A stretch of 64,000 bases of DNA from JAWWOL01 sp033851545. Its GTDB lineage: Bacteria > Actinomycetota > Actinomycetes > JAWWOL01. A program made the translations under genes and the position numbers. Shown here in pieces: positions 27,567 through 36,432 of the stretch (position 1 is its first letter; the number at the start of each line of letters is the position of its first letter). The stretch covers positions 59,426-123,425 of the forward strand of contig JAWWOO010000109.1 of NCBI GenBank assembly GCA_033851545.1, given 5' to 3'. The notes beneath the pieces are model-generated. The model saw only the letters and a program-made list of their open reading frames with translations, ran no database searches and was not told the origin of the DNA.

Positions 27567-28826
27567 TCAGGCGCGGGCTCGGGCCGACAGGTCCTTGAGG
27601 AGGGGCTCGAGCACCTCGGACAGGGTCGGGAACGCATGCACGAGGTCGGCCAGGACGTCCAGTCGGACGCCGGCCTTGATGGCGAGGCTGATCTCGCCCA
27701 TCCACTCGTCGGCGTGGGTGCCGATGGCCGCTGCGCCGACGAGGACGCCGCGTTCGCGGTCCGCGTACAGCTCGACTCTGCCTGTGGCGCCGGTGATCGC
27801 GGCCCGCGCGGTGCCCCCGACGTCACCACCCGCGGTCAGCAGCAGGTGGTCGTCCTCGGGAAGTGCCCCCACGCAGTAGGTGGCCGGGTCGGTGTAGACG
27901 ACCCGCGGGACAGCCCGATAGTCGGCCGTCCGGGGCTTTCCGGTGAGGTTGTCCACCACGATGCCTGCCTGGTAGTTGGCGGTGTGGGTGTGCTCCGCGA
28001 TGCCGGTCACGTCGCCTGCCGCCCACACGTGTTCGCTCACCCGGCAGTGGTCGTCCACGGTGATCTTGTCCAACCCGGGCAGGTTGGGCTCACGGCCGGT
28101 GGCGAGCAGGACCCGGTCGGCACGCAGCGAGTCGCCCCCGGCCAGCCGGAGGAAGGGCCCCTCGTCCGACACTCCGGCGAGCTGCACCTCCACACCGAGC
28201 CGGAGGTGGACGCCGTCATGCCCAAGTGCGCCGGCCATGGCTTCGCCGACGAACCTGGTTTCCTTGGCCAGCAGGCGATCCGCGCTGTCGACGATGGTGA
28301 CGGCTGAACCGAACCTCGCGTAGGCCTGGGCCAGCTCGCAGCCGACAGCCCCACCTCCGAGGACGACCAGCCGCTGGGGCAGCTCGTCCGACGACAGCGC
28401 CTCGTCGCTGGTCCAGGTGGGGACGCTTGCCAGGCCGGCGATCTCGGGTCGCTGCGGTCTGCTCCCGGTGGCGATGACCAGCTCACCCCAGCCGTACGAC
28501 GTCCCGGCGACCTCGACCCGGCTGTCGTTGAGCGTCCCGCGGCCGCGTACGAGGGTCGCTCCCTTGTCCTGGAGGGCCTTGGCGGCCTTGCTGTCGTCTC
28601 GATGCCTGGCCAGCTCGTCGCGGCGCCGGATGGCGTCCTCCCACGGTGCCTGGTCGCGCGCAGCCTGCAGCATCGCCTTGCTCGGGATGCAGGCGAGGTA
28701 GGGGCACTCGCCGCCGACGAGGTGCGCCTCGACCACCAGGACCGAGCGGCCAGCGCCGGCCAGCCCGGTCGCCACCGCCTCACCGGCCGACCCTCCGCCG
28801 AGCACCACCACGTCGAACTCCGTCAC
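27567..28826 (-). CDS. Pyridine nucleotide-disulfide oxidoreductase
   Basis: A 419-residue flavoenzyme of the dihydrolipoamide dehydrogenase/mycothione reductase group. FAD motif VVLGGGSAGEAVATGLAGAG at the start; redox pair CPYLAC (Cys-x4-Cys); NAD(P) motif VVLGGGAVGCELAQAYARFG near residue 165; second FAD motif VWAAGDVTG; C-terminal HAFPTLSE with the His and Glu of the acid-base pair. It is shorter than lipoamide dehydrogenases (about 460) and the redox pair follows GGEC. Substrate cannot be decided. Not part of the mod operon by strand spacing (139 bp gap). Confidence 0.85.
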   Translation of the reverse strand: MTEFDVVVLGGGSAGEAVATGLAGAGRSVLVVEAHLVGGECPYLACIPSKAMLQAARDQAPWEDAIRRRDELARHRDDSKAAKALQDKGATLVRGRGTLNDSRVEVAGTSYGWGELVIATGSRPQRPEIAGLASVPTWTSDEALSSDELPQRLVVLGGGAVGCELAQAYARFGSAVTIVDSADRLLAKETRFVGEAMAGALGHDGVHLRLGVEVQLAGVSDEGPFLRLAGGDSLRADRVLLATGREPNLPGLDKITVDDHCRVSEHVWAAGDVTGIAEHTHTANYQAGIVVDNLTGKPRTADYRAVPRVVYTDPATYCVGALPEDDHLLLTAGGDVGGTARAAITGATGRVELYADRERGVLVGAAAIGTHADEWMGEISLAIKAGVRLDVLADLVHAFPTLSEVLEPLLKDLSARARA

Positions 28827-28911
28827 GGCGCGCTCCTCTGCGAGGGTGATGGGTCCGCCTTACCCGTTCGGCACGGAGGCGACGCATCGCGCCAGGGGAG
28901 GCGGTCGCTGT

Positions 28912-30132
28912 TCAGCCGAGCTCTGCGAGCCTCCGCTCGAGATGGGCCCGCTCGACGTCGTTGCCGGTGAGCTGTGCTGCTTCGCCGTACGCGACCCGGG
29001 CGTCGTCGAAGCGGCCCAGCCGGCGGAGGAACTCGGCCCGGGCGGCCGGCAGGTAGGCATAGCCGGCGAGCTGTGGGTCTCCCGCCAGGGCGTCGAGCTC
29101 GACCAGGCCCTTGTCGGCACCGTGCGCCATGCCCAGGGCCACCGCCCGGTTGAGGGTGACCACGGGGGAGGGCCAGACGGTGGCGAGGATCCCGTACAGC
29201 GCGGCGACCTCGCGCCAGTCGGTGTCCTCGAACCGCGTGGCCTCGGCGTGGACGGCAGCGATAGCCGCCTGCAGCGCATATCTGGCCGGCGGACGCCGAC
29301 GCAACGCCTCCCGTACGAGGGTGACCCCCTCGGCGATCGCCTCCCGGTCCCAGCGCGAGCGGTCCTGGTTCTCGAGCAGCACGAGCTTGCCACCGGCGAC
29401 CCTGGTTTCCCGTCGGGCGTCGGTCAGCAGGATCAGCGCGAGCAGCCCGGCGACGTCGGCGTCCCCGGGCAGCATCTCGCGCAGCAGCCGGCTCAGGTCC
29501 AGCGAGCGCTCCACCAGGTCGCGGCGGACCAGGTCGCTGCCCTCGGCTGCCGTGTGGCCCGCCGTGAACACCAGGTGCACGACGTCGAGCACCGCGGCCA
29601 GCCGCTGCGGCAGCTGGTCGCGCTCGGGCAGCTTGAACGGGATCCGGGCCTGGGCGATCTTCTTCTTCGCCCGGGTGATCCGGGCGGCCATCGTGGCCTC
29701 ACCGACCAGGAAAGCGCGGGCGACCTCCGGTGTACGCAGGCCGCAGACCAGCCGCAACGTCAAGGCGATCTGGGCATCCGGGGTCAGCGCCGGGTGGCAG
29801 CAGATGAACATCAGCCGGAGCCGGTCGTCGGGGAACGTCTCGTAGTCCGACTCGCCTTCCAGCTCCACCTGAAGCAGCGGCAGCAGCCGCCGGCCGGTGG
29901 CCTCCCGTCGCACGACGTCGAGTCCGCGCCTGCGGGCGACGGTGGTCAGCCAGGCTCCCGGCTTGGCCGGGAGGCCGTCGGTCTGCCACTGCGTCAGGGC
30001 CTGGGCGTAGGCCTCCTGGACGCATTCCTCTGCGAGGTCGAGGTCGCGGGTGACGCGCACCGTCGCGGAGAGCACCGAGGCCCACTCGCGACGGTGCGCC
30101 TCCGCGACTGCGGCAGCGACAGCAGTGGTCAC
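28912..30132 (-). CDS. ECF RNA polymerase sigma factor, ECF42-type
   Basis: A 406-residue sigma factor, far longer than usual ECF proteins (about 180). Region 2 holds DLDLAEECVQEAYAQALTQW and WLTTVARRRGLDVVRRE; region 4 holds LRLVCGLRTPEVARAFLVGE. The remaining ~200 residues form a helical TPR-like extension beginning around RIPFKLP. This architecture with an adjacent DGPF gene defines the ECF42 group (DUF6596 extension), which lacks an anti-sigma factor; the extension modulates activity. The GTG start directly abuts the DGPF gene stop. Confidence 0.92.
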   Translation of the reverse strand: MTTAVAAAVAEAHRREWASVLSATVRVTRDLDLAEECVQEAYAQALTQWQTDGLPAKPGAWLTTVARRRGLDVVRREATGRRLLPLLQVELEGESDYETFPDDRLRLMFICCHPALTPDAQIALTLRLVCGLRTPEVARAFLVGEATMAARITRAKKKIAQARIPFKLPERDQLPQRLAAVLDVVHLVFTAGHTAAEGSDLVRRDLVERSLDLSRLLREMLPGDADVAGLLALILLTDARRETRVAGGKLVLLENQDRSRWDREAIAEGVTLVREALRRRPPARYALQAAIAAVHAEATRFEDTDWREVAALYGILATVWPSPVVTLNRAVALGMAHGADKGLVELDALAGDPQLAGYAYLPAARAEFLRRLGRFDDARVAYGEAAQLTGNDVERAHLERRLAELG

Positions 30133-30477
30133 CTACTCGAAGGTCATGATCGGCCGGACCTCGACCCCGCCGAACCGGGCAGGGACGTCCTTGGCGATCG
30201 CCAGCGCCTCGTCCAGGTCTGCCGCCTCGATGAGGTAGTAGCCCCCGAGCAGCTCCTTGGTCTCGGCGAAGGGGCCATCGGTGACGACCGGTCCGTCGGC
30301 GCCGCCACGGATCGAGGTCGCCGTGGCGGACCCCTGGAGCGCTTCGCCACCCTTGATCGCGGCAGCGTGCTTGGTGCCGAACTCCTGGTGGGCGACCATG
30401 ACCTCCTTGCCGACCTGCTCCCCACCGGTGGCGTAGGCGGCTTCGCTCTCGTAGATCAGAACCAGGTACTGCGACAT
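30133..30477 (-). CDS. DGPF/YciI-like domain protein
   Basis: A 114-residue protein of the YCII-related fold. The family-defining motif is VTDGPFAETKE near residue 65, and the start has YLVLIYESE. In ECF42 loci a DGPF protein of this type is encoded next to the sigma factor and is part of its regulon in other species. Enzymatic function unknown. GAAGGAGC lies seven bases before the ATG. No anti-sigma gene is seen. Confidence 0.93.
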   Translation of the reverse strand: MSQYLVLIYESEAAYATGGEQVGKEVMVAHQEFGTKHAAAIKGGEALQGSATATSIRGGADGPVVTDGPFAETKELLGGYYLIEAADLDEALAIAKDVPARFGGVEVRPIMTFE

Positions 30478-30610
30478 CGCGGGCTCCTTCGTCTTGGGGC
30501 CCTCTCGGCGGGCCCGGCACAGTGACGTCGAACGGGGTCTGGCGAAATCGACAGCCGCTCGGCACGAGTCTGGCCCCGATCGGGGCACCCGGCCAGCGCG
30601 GGGCCGGGCG

Positions 30611-31387
30611 TCAGTGCCCGGAGCTGCCGCCGGGCAGGGAGGGCGGCCCGCCCGGGAGCGAAGGGGACGCCGGGGGAGCGGGCGGAGCCGTACGCGTCGC
30701 CGAGGTGATGGTGATGGTGACCGCGGAGGATGCGCCGGCGAGCTGGCGGCCCGACGCGGGGTCGACCCCGCGCAGCTGGATGCTGCCGGTGCCGGAGCTG
30801 GTGAGGTTGAAGACCGCGCTGCTCTGGGCGTCCAGGGTCGCGCTGCCCCCATGGACCCAGCCGGCCTCGGCAACCTGCTGCCAGCTGACCGCCCTGCCCG
30901 GCTGGGCCGGTGACACGGTGATGCGCAGGTGGAACACGCCGTTCTGCTGCACGCTCGAGGTGTCGAGCGTCGCCCGTACGAGGGCATGCACGCCGACCGG
31001 ACGGACGGCGGAGACGGCCCGGCCGGAGGTGGCCGTTGCGGGGAGGTACGTGCGGTACTCCATGTTGCGGGCGGGGTGCACCGCGACCCGGAAGGCGCCG
31101 TTGGCGGTGGTGCGGACCGAGGCGACCGCCTTCCAGCCGGCCGTACCGCGGGGCCGTCCCTGGACCAGCACGGTGCGCCTGCCGAGGCCGACGCCCCGCT
31201 TGACGAGCCGGCCGGTCAGCACTGCGGCCTCGCTGTAGGTGATCGACGAGGGCGCCTCGAGGGAGACGGTCGTGCCGTTCGCCGCCAGCGCCGTGCCGGC
31301 GGCGAACGGCAGGCCGGCGACGGTGACCGACGCCAGCGCAGCCGCGGCCACGAACGTCAGGGGGCGGGGGCTCTTGATTCCGGTCAT
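30611..31387 (-). CDS. Secreted Ig-like/beta-rich protein with Pro/Gly-rich C-tail
   Basis: A 258-residue exported protein. The N-terminal signal has a basic start (MTGIKSPRPL), hydrophobic core FVAAAALASVTVAGLPF and AxA-type cleavage near AALA. The mature part is beta-rich, with TTVSLEAPSSITYSEAAVLTG and LGRRTVLVQGRPRGTAGWKAVASV, a pattern of bacterial Ig-like modules. A C-terminal Pro/Gly/Ser tail ends it. A GGAG ribosome-binding site precedes the ATG. Function unknown. Shares strand with the next secreted gene and the BTAD-FHA regulator. Confidence 0.7.
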   Translation of the reverse strand: MTGIKSPRPLTFVAAAALASVTVAGLPFAAGTALAANGTTVSLEAPSSITYSEAAVLTGRLVKRGVGLGRRTVLVQGRPRGTAGWKAVASVRTTANGAFRVAVHPARNMEYRTYLPATATSGRAVSAVRPVGVHALVRATLDTSSVQQNGVFHLRITVSPAQPGRAVSWQQVAEAGWVHGGSATLDAQSSAVFNLTSSGTGSIQLRGVDPASGRQLAGASSAVTITITSATRTAPPAPPASPSLPGGPPSLPGGSSGH

Positions 31388-31431
31388 CGAAAACTCCTTG
31401 AAGAGAAGGGAAAGTCGAGGCGGGGAAAGGC

Positions 31432-31893
31432 TCAGATGATGCAGTACGAGGCGTGGGTGCCGACCTCGGTGGCGTAGTCGTCGAGCAGCTCGCCGCCGAC
31501 CCGCCACCCGTTGTTGTCGTACCAGGCGTACTGGACGTACAGCCACGCTGCGGAACCGCTGACCGGCTGAAGGCCGTCGAAGATGCCGTGGAACGCCACG
31601 CCGTCGTAGCTCCAGCCGGGGTTGTTGGTCATCGACCAGTCGCCCGCCGGCCGCCATCCGCGTGCGTCGTAGGTCCAGAACCGCACGGCGACCCACTGGC
31701 CCTCGAACTCCTGGCGAACCCGCGCGGTCGCCTCGAAGCCGTGGTAGTGGTAGATCGACTCCTGGCAGATCGTGGTGGTGAAACCGAGTTGTCCGCCGCC
31801 GCTGCCCACCGAGGCCGAGGCCGGGGTCATCCCCATCGCCAGGGTGAGTCCGGTTGTGGCTACGGCGATCGCAGCCCGCTTCGATACGTTCAT
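31432..31893 (-). CDS. Secreted hypothetical protein, aromatic-rich
   Basis: A 153-residue protein with an export signal (MNVSKRAAIAVATTGLTLAM, then ASAS). The mature part is rich in Trp, Tyr and Phe, for example YHYHGFEATARV and WRPAGDWSMTNNPGWSYDG, with one Cys near residue 42 and one near the C-terminus that could form a disulfide. No family recognised. It lies 44 bp before the Ig-like secreted gene and 170 bp after the regulator gene. Confidence 0.65.
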   Translation of the reverse strand: MNVSKRAAIAVATTGLTLAMGMTPASASVGSGGGQLGFTTTICQESIYHYHGFEATARVRQEFEGQWVAVRFWTYDARGWRPAGDWSMTNNPGWSYDGVAFHGIFDGLQPVSGSAAWLYVQYAWYDNNGWRVGGELLDDYATEVGTHASYCII

Positions 31894-32063
31894 CGTGGTC
31901 TCCTTCGCTCGTGGGTCCGGTGACTTCTGCTGCCGGACGGCTTCTGCTGGCGAGACCGACGATGACCGCGACCGCTGAAGGTCCGCCGAACCTCCGCTGA
32001 AGGGACAAAGGTGGCGATGTCGTGCTGCTGGGCGGCTGCTGCTGAGCGCCCGAAGGCGGAGGC

Positions 32064-33251
32064 CTAGTGGGGCCCGGGATCCGCTGCCGGCTTTCCCACG
32101 CCACGCAGGTAGCGGAGCCGGGTCCGCCCGATGAGGATGTCGTCGTGCTCGGTCAGGGCGTAGGCCTGGTTGGGTCCCAGCTCCAGGTCATTGACCCGGG
32201 TGCCGTTGGTCGAGTCCAGGTCGATGATCTCGTGGACGCCGCCGGTCAGTCTGATCATCGCGTGCCGCCGGGACGAGAGTGGGTCGGCGATCACCACGTG
32301 ACAGTCGTCTGCCCGGCCGACCAGGACCCTCGTCTTGTCCAGCGGCAGGCGTTCGCCCTCCGGTGACACCAGCCAGGCGGTGACCGCCTCCTCGCCCGGG
32401 CCGGCACTGATGGTCGGGTCCCAGCGCCCGACAGCGGAAGCCGCCGACTTGTGCTCCAGCGTCGGGGACTGCGCGAGGATGGCGCCCTCGAGGTCGCGCA
32501 GCTCGGGTCCAGGATCGAGACCGAGCTGAGCCGCCAGTTGTACGCGGGCCTCACGGTAGGTCTCGAGCGCCTCTGCCTGGCGCCCGGAACGGTAGAGCGC
32601 CAGCATCAGCAGGCCGCGGGCGCTCTCGCGCAGCGGGTGCTCGGCGACGAGCTGCTGCAGCGGACCGACCAGGTCGGCATGCCGGCCCAGGGCCAGGTCG
32701 ACCTGGAAATGCTCCTCGAGAGCTGCCAGCCGCCCCGACTCCAGCCGGGCGATCGCGCTTGCCGCAAACGGCTCGTCCGCGACGTCGGCCAGCGCAGCGC
32801 CCCGCCACTGCCCGAGTGCCAGACCGAACAGCCGGCTTGCATCGGGCAGGTCCCCTGCCCGATGACGGGCCCGAGCGGCGGCAACGAAACCCTCGAAGCG
32901 GCCGACGTCGACGGCCTCGACCGCGACGTCCAGGACGTAGCCGGGTTTCTGCCAGCGCAGGATCGGCCGGCCGTCAATCTCGCCCAGCGCCCTGCGCAGG
33001 TTGCTCGCATAGACCTGCAACGCGTTGAGCGCGGTCGGTGGCTCGCGCTCGCCCCAGAGGGCGCTGACCAGGCGGTCGGTGCTGACGACCCGGCCGGGGT
33101 CGAGGGCGAGCAAGGCCAGCAGAGTGCGTTGCTTCGTCCCGCCCACCGCGAGGGTCTGGAGGCCCCGGCGGACCTCGAGGGTGCCGAGCAGGCGGATGCT
33201 GAGCCCTGTCTCCTGCGTAGGCCCGTTCGTCACCGTTGACCCGAGGTCCAC
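32064..33251 (-). CDS. SARP/BTAD regulator with C-terminal FHA domain (EmbR-like)
   Basis: A 395-residue regulator. Residues about 18-105 form an OmpR-type winged helix (VGGTKQRTLLALLALDPG and STDRLVSALWGE). Residues about 110-250 form the BTAD helical domain. Residues about 290-385 form an FHA phosphothreonine-binding domain with VLVGRADDCHVVI, LSSRRHAMIR and DSTNGTRVND, all key residues present. This domain order is that of mycobacterial EmbR, a target of Ser/Thr kinase PknH. No kinase gene is close by. Control of the two secreted-protein genes downstream is plausible but inferred. Confidence 0.9.
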   Translation of the reverse strand: MDLGSTVTNGPTQETGLSIRLLGTLEVRRGLQTLAVGGTKQRTLLALLALDPGRVVSTDRLVSALWGEREPPTALNALQVYASNLRRALGEIDGRPILRWQKPGYVLDVAVEAVDVGRFEGFVAAARARHRAGDLPDASRLFGLALGQWRGAALADVADEPFAASAIARLESGRLAALEEHFQVDLALGRHADLVGPLQQLVAEHPLRESARGLLMLALYRSGRQAEALETYREARVQLAAQLGLDPGPELRDLEGAILAQSPTLEHKSAASAVGRWDPTISAGPGEEAVTAWLVSPEGERLPLDKTRVLVGRADDCHVVIADPLSSRRHAMIRLTGGVHEIIDLDSTNGTRVNDLELGPNQAYALTEHDDILIGRTRLRYLRGVGKPAADPGPH

Positions 33252-33312
33252 GCCAGGCCGCGGGGGCGCACAGCGACCACTCCGAGCAGCTGATACGTGC
33301 CGCCGTGATCCA

Positions 33313-34236
33313 CTAGGGCAGCTTCTGGCCAGGCCCGAGCAACGGCGCGAAGAGATCTCCGTGCCGGTCCACCCGTTCCAGAACGTCCCCTGCGGTGAAG
33401 ACGAGCGGAGCGCCGTCTGCCGCAGTCGCCTCCGCCTCGTCCCAGGTCACCGGGGTGGACACCGTGGGGTGCGGTCGCGCCCGCAGCGAGTAGACGGACA
33501 CCGTGGTCTTGGCCCCGTTGTTCTGCGACCAGTCGACGAGAACTTTGCCGCCGCGCAGGTCGCGCTTCATGTTGCTGACGACCAGGCCGTCGTGTGCGCC
33601 GGCCAAGGCGTCAGCCACCGTACGGGAGTAGGCGTGGACGTCCTCCCACGGCCGCTTGGCGTCGAGGGGTACGTAGAGCTGAAGTCCCTTGCTGCCACTG
33701 GTTTTCGGGTAGCTCGACAGTCCGTCCGCGGCCAACCGGTCCCGTACGAGGAGAGCCACCTGGCAGCACTCGACCACCGTCGCCGGGGCGCCGGGGTCGA
33801 GGTCGAACACGAGCAGGTCGGGGTTGCGCACCGCCCCCCGCGGGCCCACCCGCCACATTGGCGTGTGCAGCTCGAGGGTGGCCAGGTTCGCCGCCCACAC
33901 GAGCGAGGGGAGCCCGTCGATCACCGTGTAGCGGATGGTCTCGCGGTTCTTGGTCGACCCGGGCGACGGCAGCTCGACGACCCGCACCCAGTCCGGCCGG
34001 TGCGACGGCGAGTTCTTCTCGAAGAACGACTTGCCGTCCACGCCGTCGGGATAGCGCTTGAGGGTCAGCGGCCGGTCGGCCAGATGCGGCAGCAGCACCG
34101 GTGCGATCCGCGAGTAGTAGTCGATGACCTCGCCCTTGGTGAAGCCGACCTCGGGGTAGAGGACCTTGCTGAGATTGGACAGTACGAGCTCGCGACCGTC
34201 GACGGCTACGGCGACCTTTGTCGACTCAGGGCTCAC
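33313..34236 (-). CDS. NHEJ polymerase/primase domain protein (LigD-Pol)
   Basis: A 307-residue stand-alone LigD polymerase domain. Seen are VLYPEVGFTKGEVIDYY at the start, VWAANLATLELHTPMW, DLVFDLDPG-like LLVFDLDPGAPA (the metal-binding DxD), and the SGSKGLQLYVPL stretch that binds nucleotide. It would fill gaps at double-strand breaks during Ku-dependent end joining. It overlaps the phosphoesterase-ligase gene by 4 bp and so is made together with it. Confidence 0.92.
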   Translation of the reverse strand: MSPESTKVAVAVDGRELVLSNLSKVLYPEVGFTKGEVIDYYSRIAPVLLPHLADRPLTLKRYPDGVDGKSFFEKNSPSHRPDWVRVVELPSPGSTKNRETIRYTVIDGLPSLVWAANLATLELHTPMWRVGPRGAVRNPDLLVFDLDPGAPATVVECCQVALLVRDRLAADGLSSYPKTSGSKGLQLYVPLDAKRPWEDVHAYSRTVADALAGAHDGLVVSNMKRDLRGGKVLVDWSQNNGAKTTVSVYSLRARPHPTVSTPVTWDEAEATAADGAPLVFTAGDVLERVDRHGDLFAPLLGPGQKLP

Positions 34237-35678
34237 TGGTCATCTTCCCTCCGAACCTCCGCGGCAGACTTGTCCGGACGCAGGCCACGGTACGAGGGAT
34301 GCCGGAGCCGGCCGTCACCGGTCCACTCGCTGAACCGCACCTCGGCCACGACGCTCGGCGTCACCCAGTGCGCGTCCTTGCTGTCCGGCCGAGGGACCTC
34401 GGTCGCGAACGGTGATGTCTTCCGCTCGAGCCGCCCCAGCATCGCGTGCAGCTCGTCCAGGGTCCGGTCGGTGAACCCGGTGCCCACCTTGCCCGCGTAG
34501 ACCAGGTTGCCGTCGTCGTCGTAGACCCCCATCAGCAGCGCCCCGATGGTCCCGGCCCGCCGGCCCTCGCCCGGGCGCCAGCCCCCGATGACCACCTCCT
34601 GCGTACGGAAGTTCTTCACCTTGGTCCAGTAGTCGCTGCGTCTGCCTGGTAGGTAAGGAGAGTCGAGCCGCTTGGCCACGACGCCCTCGAGGCCCTGCGC
34701 CAGCGACGCGGCCAGGATGTCCTCGCCGTTGACGTCGGTGAACGCTTCCGGCGTCGACCAGCAGTCGCCGGCCAGGCCGAGCGAGTCGAGCAGCCGGCGG
34801 CGTTCGGACAGCGGCTGGTCCAGCAATGACCGGCCGTCGAGGTGCAACAGGTCGAACAGGACGTAGTGGATCGGCACGTCGACGCGGAGCCGGTCCAGGG
34901 CCGAGGCCTTCGTCACGTGCATCCGCTGTTGCAACCGGCCGAAGCTCGGCCTGCCCTCGGCGTCGAAAGCCACGATCTCGCCGTCGAGCACCGCCTGCGT
35001 GGAGCCCATCGACTCAGCCATCGCCCGCAGCTCGGGGTACTGCCCCAGCACCTCGCGGTCGTTGCGGGTCATCACCCGGGCCCGGCCGCCGTCGACGTAG
35101 ACGATCGCTCGCAGGCCGTCCCACTTCATCTCGTACGACCAGGCGGCGCCCTCGGGCAGCGGCCCGGTGACGGCCAGCATCGGCCGGATCAGCTGCGGGA
35201 CCGGCTGGAAGTCCGGCTGGGTGGGCGCATCCATACGGTGGATCATCCAGTTCTTGCCCTGCGTCCGGAAGAGGACGTACCTGCCCTGCAGCCGCTTGCC
35301 GTGCAGGACCACCTTGACCTTGCCGTCCTCCCACTCCTCCGGCTCGTAGGTGCCGGAGTCCCAGATCGTCACCCTGCCGCCGCCGTACTGCCCCTCCCCG
35401 ATCCGGCCCTCGAACGAGAAGTAGTCGAGCGGGTGGTCCTCCACCTTGACCGCGAGGTGGTTGGTCTTCGGGTCGAGCGGGATGCCCTTGGGCACGGCCC
35501 AGGAGGGCCCGACCCCGTCGCGCTCCAGCCGGAAGTCCCAGTGCAGCGAGCTGGCGTGGTGCTCCTGGACGACGAACGACGGCAGACCCTTCGTACGGGG
35601 CCGGCGGGCCTTGCCCTTGGGTTCGGGGGTGCGCGCGAAGTCGCGCTTGGCGTCGTAGCTGTCCAGCGGCTCGGTCAC
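34233..35678 (-). CDS. ligD: 3'-phosphoesterase-ATP-dependent DNA ligase (LigD PE-Lig)
   Basis: A 481-residue two-domain protein. Residues about 28-150 are a LigD 3'-phosphoesterase domain with VVQEHHASSLHWDFRLE, VEDHPLDYFSFEG and GRVTIWDSGTY. Residues about 165-470 are an ATP-dependent ligase with nucleotidyl-transfer Lys in EMKWDGLRAIVY, LDGEIVAFD and VAKRLDSPYLPGRRSDYWTKVKN (written partly). With the separate polymerase gene and Ku this completes a split LigD. GTG start. It is divergent from the DinB-like gene across 29 bp. Confidence 0.92.
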   Translation of the reverse strand: MTEPLDSYDAKRDFARTPEPKGKARRPRTKGLPSFVVQEHHASSLHWDFRLERDGVGPSWAVPKGIPLDPKTNHLAVKVEDHPLDYFSFEGRIGEGQYGGGRVTIWDSGTYEPEEWEDGKVKVVLHGKRLQGRYVLFRTQGKNWMIHRMDAPTQPDFQPVPQLIRPMLAVTGPLPEGAAWSYEMKWDGLRAIVYVDGGRARVMTRNDREVLGQYPELRAMAESMGSTQAVLDGEIVAFDAEGRPSFGRLQQRMHVTKASALDRLRVDVPIHYVLFDLLHLDGRSLLDQPLSERRRLLDSLGLAGDCWSTPEAFTDVNGEDILAASLAQGLEGVVAKRLDSPYLPGRRSDYWTKVKNFRTQEVVIGGWRPGEGRRAGTIGALLMGVYDDDGNLVYAGKVGTGFTDRTLDELHAMLGRLERKTSPFATEVPRPDSKDAHWVTPSVVAEVRFSEWTGDGRLRHPSYRGLRPDKSAAEVRREDDQ

Positions 35679-35707
35679 GTCGGCGTCCCTACCCCTGGTG
35701 CGGCAGG

Positions 35708-36331
35708 ATGATCCTCATGGCCAAGCACACCAGAGTGTCTCTCGAAACCGGCAAGACGTGGGTTTTCGCCATCGCGCTGGACTACCCGGGCTGGTGCCGT
35801 CGCGGCAAGGGCGAGGAGGCGGCGCTCGAAGTATTGAGCGAGTACGCGGACCGCTACCGCGCCGTCGTGGGGCCGGCGTTCAGGCCGGGGGAGCTCGAGG
35901 TGGTCGGCCGGGTCGGGTCGGACATGCATGCCGACTTCGGGGCCCCGGGCGTGCCGGGGCCGTGGGACGCCGAGCCCTTGACCGCCAAGGAGGCCGATCG
36001 GATGACCGGTCTGCTCGAGAACTGCTGGCAGGCCTTCGATGCGGTGGTCGCCAAGGCGCCCAAGGCGCTGGCCAAGGGTCCCCGCGGTGGCGGACGCGAT
36101 CGTGACGCGATCGTCGACCACGTCCGCGAGGCCGAGCGCGCGTACGGCCGCAAGCTCGGGGTCAGGGTGCCTCCGCGGACCCCGTGGCCCGAGCAACGGG
36201 CCGCCATCGCCGAGGTCCTGCGGGCTCCGCAAGACGGCACGAAGTGGCCGGCGCGCTACGGGCTGACCCGGATCGCCTGGCACGTCACCGACCACGCCTG
36301 GGAGATCGAGGACAAAGGCGGCCGCCGGTAG
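35708..36331 (+). CDS. Hypothetical protein, possibly DinB-like
   Basis: A 207-residue helical protein. Two stretches, DAIVDHVREAERAYGRKLG and RIAWHVTDHAWEIEDK, each supply His residues in the spacing seen in DinB/YfiT-type four-helix proteins, but the match is by eye. It may bind a metal. No membrane segment. An in-frame ATG at 35717 is a possible alternative start. Its place between ligase and the transglutaminase operon gives no clear role. Its stop codon lies inside a 20-bp repeat with one mismatch. Confidence 0.7.
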   Translation: MILMAKHTRVSLETGKTWVFAIALDYPGWCRRGKGEEAALEVLSEYADRYRAVVGPAFRPGELEVVGRVGSDMHADFGAPGVPGPWDAEPLTAKEADRMTGLLENCWQAFDAVVAKAPKALAKGPRGGGRDRDAIVDHVREAERAYGRKLGVRVPPRTPWPEQRAAIAEVLRAPQDGTKWPARYGLTRIAWHVTDHAWEIEDKGGRR

Positions 36332-36382
36332 CGCCGCTGTCGTCGCGAAACCGGGCCCTGGACGCCGGTAGCGCCGCTATCG
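36323..36382. repeat. 20-bp direct repeat spanning the stop of the DinB-like gene
   Basis: Copies at 36323-36342 and 36363-36382 differ at a single base. The first contains the TAG of the upstream gene (36329-36331); the second is intergenic. Period is 40 bp. Confidence 0.7.
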
Positions 36383-36400
36383 GCGGGCCGCGTGGGGCGA

Positions 36401-36432
36401 GCTGTCAGTCGGCGAGGCTGTCAGTCGGCGAG
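36401..36432. repeat. 16-bp tandem repeat spanning the transglutaminase stop codon
   Basis: Two perfect abutting copies lie at 36401-36416 and 36417-36432. The second contains the final codons and TGA of the leftward transglutaminase-like gene; the first is downstream of it. It is in the same convergent junction as the 20-bp repeat. Confidence 0.7.
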
